This document shows, piece after piece, positions 59,801 to 64,000 of a DNA stretch of 64,000 nucleotides. The notes under the pieces were generated by a model. It was not told the DNA's origin. It saw nothing but the letters and a program-made list of their open reading frames with translations, and made no database searches. Positions within the stretch are counted from its first letter, which is position 1; every line of letters begins with the position of its first letter. The position numbers and the translations under genes were made by a program. The DNA comes from Aspidapion aeneum. Its lineage: Eukaryota > Arthropoda > Insecta > Coleoptera > Brentidae. The stretch is taken from the NCBI GenBank assembly GCA_963576565.1, contig OY755039.1, positions 142,235,369-142,299,368 on the forward strand. Reading direction: 5' to 3'.

Positions 59801-61094
59801 AGAGCTTTCTAAAGATGTAGAGTAGACGCGGCGAGAGTTGATGCCCCGCACGTCATCAATTTTATCTTCGTATACACCTACTTGCGGTCGGTCAGTGCCG
59901 TGCGGAATAAATTACACATAATTATTTATTAAACTAATTCCCAATATAAAACACTACGCCTATGGATCTCCGAAACAGTCAATCACAAGCTAGAGGCGGG
60001 GCCAGTAGATCCCCCTCAGCCGTGACGTGGGTGGCTTCAACTTTCGCCGCGCGAACTTTATCATAACATCTATTTGTGTCACCCATAATAGAGATATATC
60101 CATTTTTCTTAAAACGCACCTGTACAGAAGTGAAATAATAATAATTTTTTGACGTTTATCACAAAATTAATTTAGTTTATTTTGCTTGGAACCACTTTTA
60201 AAAGTTCTCTTCTTTGATCCTACTAAACAAGGACGCCAAATTGACTTAATGAAGCTCAGATTATGCAAACTCATGAAAAATCACCCTGTATCTAAAATCG
60301 TAGTACTCCAGTCCAGCTATATTACGTGCAGTTGCAGCAGGACGAGGTACTGCTGGCCTGCGGTACTCGCTCGATGCAGCGTCATCGCCTTGAACCCGAC
60401 CTCGCCTTTTTCGATTCGATGTCAGTGACTTTTGGTCGCTTCAGGTCAACGTCATTGTACCACGCCTCACACTACTGTGTTCCCTACTTGCTCCCCTTCG
60501 ACGTCATCTACCTATTAGCGCCCCATACACACATCCATTAGGTAACGCGGTATAGTCCTTGCCATAGGGTGTTACACTTTTGTGACATTTCAAGCCTCTT
60601 TATTTATCATATGCATACTGACAGCAACAAAAAAAAATTCTGAAAATGGCATGTTTTTGAGTTATTTTTATCTGTGCGTTTTTTTGTCAACCTACAGTCA
60701 GTATCTTTTTATCCAGAGACAGTGACAGTTTTACCTATAATTTTATACCAATATGACATGTTTACTTTTTAATATATTTCTGGTTAGGAAATATGTTTAT
60801 TTAATGTCAAAGTCACAAAACTGTAACTGCGTCTGGCAAGGACCAAGGTCTGTAGAGGATAAGTTACCTGGTAGCTTTCTGACCAATCAGAGCCATTTGG
60901 TTGTTGAACGCTGGAAATGACGTTACCCGCAGTGCCCATTTAAATAAAAACACTTAATCAAACTTAATATAGTAGGAAATCTTCAAGTTGTTTGTTGTTT
61001 GTTTCTTTTATGATTTAAATGTAAATATGTTTTGTTATTTTTCTTAAAATGTCTCTAATAACAAAATTCATAACTTACTGAAATATAAAACTTA
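59801..61094. other. Unassigned with dispersed-repeat pieces
   Basis: Contains strings near 60553 (tatagtccttgcc) and 60836-60880 (gtctggcaaggacc; agttacctggtag) that recur near 63720-63775. No gene found. Confidence 0.4.
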
Positions 61095-61135
61095 CCTTAT
61101 ACTAGAGTCCCTGTATGTTGACATATTTGGATATA

Positions 61136-63409
61136 CAGGGTGTAAACGATCCTAATGTAGAGCTGTTAGTGATAGAGGAGGTCAAAATAAGAAAAAAAGT
61201 TCATATGATATGAGGGTAAAAAATAATTTTTTTTCGAGATATAGCCCTTTGAAGTTTTTTGGGGTTGGGTGGGGATTACGCTCACCGATAGTTGATTCCC
61301 CGACTGATTTGATGACTATGATGCTACCGCTAAGTCAGGCCAGGTTAAGAAGGTACATCGTTTTTTTAAAAAAAAATTCGGATTATCGAATAACTACTTT
61401 CAGTTTACTTTATTTTCAAAGCAGACAAAAACTGAAGCCAGAGCTATAAAATTACTTACCAGTCTATAAAATTACTTACCAGTCTTAACAGTGCCTGTAA
61501 CAAGCGCACCAAAAGCAACGACACACTATCACATCACACCGCACCATACAGTTTTTTCACAGAAGTTGTTCAAAATGTCTACCACCACTTTCAATACAAG
61601 CCTCTGCACGTCGCTGCCAATTTCTTCGAACCCTTGGAACTCTTTCTAGTCTTCTCTGCTGAATGATCGCGGCACTATCAAATATCTTTTGTCTAAGTTG
61701 TTCTTCCGTTGCCATTTCGCCATCTCCATAAACCAACTGCTTTAACTCACCCCAGTACCAAAAATCTAATGGGTTTGTATCTGGCGATCTTGGTGGCCAT
61801 TTTCTAAGTCCAGGGGCATTGCCTCCTATCCAGCGATTTGGGAAATGCTCGTTTAAATATTGGATGACGCCTCCAAAAATGTGGGGAGGCGCCCCATCAT
61901 GCAGGTACCACAGATTTTGTCTTTGTACTATGGGCATTTCATCAAGTGCTTCCTCCATAATCATTGGGAGATCATTTAGTAAAAAATTGTGGTATGCCTG
62001 GCCATTGAGATTCTGTGGTAATTCAAAGGGTCCAATTATGTGATCGTCGAGAATACCCGCCCATATGTTTATTTTAAATCTGTGCTGAAACTTTCCCTCT
62101 TGGATTGTGTGGGGGTTCTCCTCAGCCCATGTATGGGTGTTGTGAAAATTTAAAATTCCATCACGGGTAAACGTACACTCGTCTGTTGCCAAAATACTGC
62201 GGAGGAAAATTGGATTTTCCTCGATTTTGTGCAAAAACCATCGGCAAAATGCCAACCTTTTTGGATAATCCGCAGGTGTCAATGCCTGGACTCGTTGAAC
62301 ATGGTAAGGATAGAGCAGATTACCACATAGAATCCTGTGTACGGATGTATGAGATAGGCCAACTTGCCGGGCTAGAACTCGCGTACTAATAGCAGGATTA
62401 GCCTCTACAATTCCTAAAACTCGTTCTTCTTCTTGCACTGGTATCTCTCTGTCTCTTCCATGAATCCGCGGTTGAACTTGCCCTGTGTCAATGAGTCTTT
62501 GACATTCTTGCACTATTGTTCTCGCGTCGGGATGTCTCCGTTGAGGAAATCTTTCTCGATAAACGCGACTTGCTAAGTTCGAATTTCTACGCGCTTCCCC
62601 ATACACTAGCAACATATCTACGTATTCTCCGTTAGTGAACATTTTGAATTTTTTTATCAAATATGAACATGCGCACTGAAAGCTAAGAGTAAAGTCACAC
62701 TTATTCGCGCACGACAAAACAAAAACTAATGCGGCGTTTAGATTTTGACCATGTCTCTTGCCCATTGCCGAATTTGCTAGTAGGAGGGATAATTTCCCCG
62801 TCTTTCCTAAAATATTTCCGCGAAAATAAGTGTTTACATGAATGTCCATCTCTTTGAGGCAAGGTCTTGACGATACCCCTGTTTTGACAGTGAGTTCGAT
62901 AAATGACTGAACAGCGCGGTACATGATCTCTATCTCGCTTCTATGCACCTTATTCAAAAGAGAGAAAAAGGTGATCGGGTGATGAACCGAACCGAAGCCG
63001 TCGCGTACGGTCAAGGGGAATCACACAGTGCGTTTCGTTTCACACGTTCACCTTTAAGGTGAGCAACGTGAGCCAGTGACCCTGGGGTAAGATACGTTGC
63101 CAAGTTTATTTCGATTATCAAAATGCCAGTTCATTTTTTTTAGTGATTTTTTTATTTTGTTAGTTTGTAATTTTGCGGTCTGAATTTTCTTTAGATTTAT
63201 TGAAAATTGAACTGATTGCAACTTATCGTGGCCAGTTTTTCTCTGAGTGAAATGGTTTTGCCGCAAATTCAATTCAAAGTTTCTAGATTCAAAGTCATTT
63301 AGACAAAAAACTATTGATTTTTGACCCCTATATTATATGAACTTTTTTTCTTATTTTGACCTTCCCTATCACCTATTAACAGGTCTACATTAGGATCGTT
63401 TACACCCTG
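61136..63409 (-). mobile_element. Mariner-family transposon, 2,274 bp
   Basis: Inverted ends of about 95 bp starting cagggtgtaaacgatcctaa. The TA duplication (61134-61135, 63410-63411) is the central TA of the MITE. It encodes one transposase. Confidence 0.9.
61557..62642 (-). CDS. Mariner transposase (DD43D by spacing)
   Basis: 361 residues from the Met at 62642 (MFTNGEYVDMLLVYGEARRN); the frame is open 124 codons further upstream, but that extension shows no family resemblance, so I use the internal start. N-terminal helix-turn-helix regions (NSNLASRVYRERFPQRRHPD; ISTRVLARQVGLSHTSVHRI) should bind the inverted repeats. Catalytic Asp: D154 (ILATDECTF), D249 (WYLHDGAPPH) and D293 (SPDTNPLDFWYWG), with 43 residues between the last two. 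No stops or shifts. It is a relative of, but clearly different from, the 26232-27296 protein. Confidence 0.88.
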   Translation of the reverse strand: MFTNGEYVDMLLVYGEARRNSNLASRVYRERFPQRRHPDARTIVQECQRLIDTGQVQPRIHGRDREIPVQEEERVLGIVEANPAISTRVLARQVGLSHTSVHRILCGNLLYPYHVQRVQALTPADYPKRLAFCRWFLHKIEENPIFLRSILATDECTFTRDGILNFHNTHTWAEENPHTIQEGKFQHRFKINIWAGILDDHIIGPFELPQNLNGQAYHNFLLNDLPMIMEEALDEMPIVQRQNLWYLHDGAPPHIFGGVIQYLNEHFPNRWIGGNAPGLRKWPPRSPDTNPLDFWYWGELKQLVYGDGEMATEEQLRQKIFDSAAIIQQRRLERVPRVRRNWQRRAEACIESGGRHFEQLL

Positions 63410-63462
63410 TATAATATATCCAAATATGTCAACAGACAGCATACAGGGACTCTACCTTATAC

Positions 63463-64000
63463 CAAATATCCCAAATGCACAACGTCTTGGAAAGCTTATA
63501 GCTTCTTAAGTCCGCTTAAATAACTACAAGTAGAAAGTATAAGTAAACTGCAACAAGTATTTACAGTTTTTAAATAAATTTATTCCGAAAAATCACTACA
63601 AATGTAAAAACTAAACCATTGAAGAATAACAATACTTAAAAACACATGTCACCATAGCGCTCTAAACAAATCGTGGCGTTCCAAATGACGCGCTGTCACC
63701 TCTCACGCCGCTTCGGCCATAGAGTTACCAGGCAACCTATCATCTACAGACCTCGGGCAAGGACTATACATATATCAGCACGGTTCGTAAGGAAACGGTT
63801 GCCTGGTGACTCGGGTGACATGGCGGTCGTTACGTCACTGCTACGTCATAATTATCCAAGGAAGCAGCAGTTGCATAGCGGGTTTGGACATTTTGCGAGA
63901 ATTTTTTTACACTTGATTTTTTTTTGGCTTTGTAATTGTTTTAATAACATTTCTGTGGTTGCTATACATTTAATAAAGACTATAACTAAGATAATTGGAT
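63463..64000. repeat. Dispersed-repeat DNA at the right edge
   Basis: 63797-63871 is an inverse copy of 12571-12643, and 63715-63775 shares gttaccaggcaacc and gggcaaggacta with it and with 60840-60880. No gene found. Confidence 0.5.

Larger units (their letters stand above)
61103..63454. mobile_element. 69-bp palindromic MITE (hAT-like), copy split by a mariner
   Basis: Left arm 61103-61135, right arm 63412-63454; the right arm has a 7-bp insertion (gacagca). It is flanked by a perfect 8-bp duplication ccttatac (61095-61102 and 63455-63462). Compare the intact copy at 29548-29616. Confidence 0.85.

Overview
The window is AT-rich nuclear DNA from a eukaryote, almost certainly a plant-feeding beetle (Chrysomeloidea/Curculionoidea, leaf-beetle type). 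The evidence is an intron-containing gene of glycoside hydrolase family 48 (GH48), a family that in animals is known essentially only from these beetles and is thought to have come from bacteria. The very dense load of Tc1/mariner, hAT, Mutator-like, LINE and Ty3/gypsy elements fits a large, repeat-rich insect genome. The species is not named by the sequence.

Only one host protein-coding gene can be supported. It lies on the minus strand at 30041-39808, has nine exons with consensus splice sites and matching phases, and encodes about 639 residues with a signal peptide. Its introns hold a mariner relic, a tRNA-type SINE and Ty3/gypsy reverse-transcriptase debris. Downstream (24.4-30.0 kb) the 3' part of its last exon, with poly(A) signal and downstream DNA, is tandemly repeated four more times as broken copies. 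One copy carries a mariner element with an intact-looking transposase, another a 69-bp palindromic MITE.

Layout: 0-3.1 kb, tandem array of ~770-bp units; 3.7-5.6 kb, nested fold-back elements; 5.6-7.6 kb, LINE fragments; 7.6-12 kb, fold-backs and a nested jockey-like LINE; 12.8-20.4 kb, LINE relics, Mutator-like and hAT-like MITEs and a Helitron-like element with a TCTG microsatellite; 20.6-23.6 kb, second copies of several of these; 24.4-39.9 kb, the GH48 locus; 40-42 kb, a MITE-interrupted repeat; 42.3-50.1 kb, a complete LTR retrotransposon with near-identical 1.66-kb LTRs; 51.7-57 kb, hAT-like and mariner-like MITEs and a duplicated AT-rich unit; 57.1-59.8 kb, a third Helitron-like copy whose TCTG array has grown to 2,085 bp; 61.1-63.5 kb, a mariner with intact-looking transposase inserted in the exact centre of a second copy of the 69-bp palindromic MITE.

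Many insertions have an unoccupied paralogous site elsewhere in the window, so element ends and target-site duplications can be read directly. Family names for TEs rest on termini, duplications and visible protein motifs; no database search was possible.
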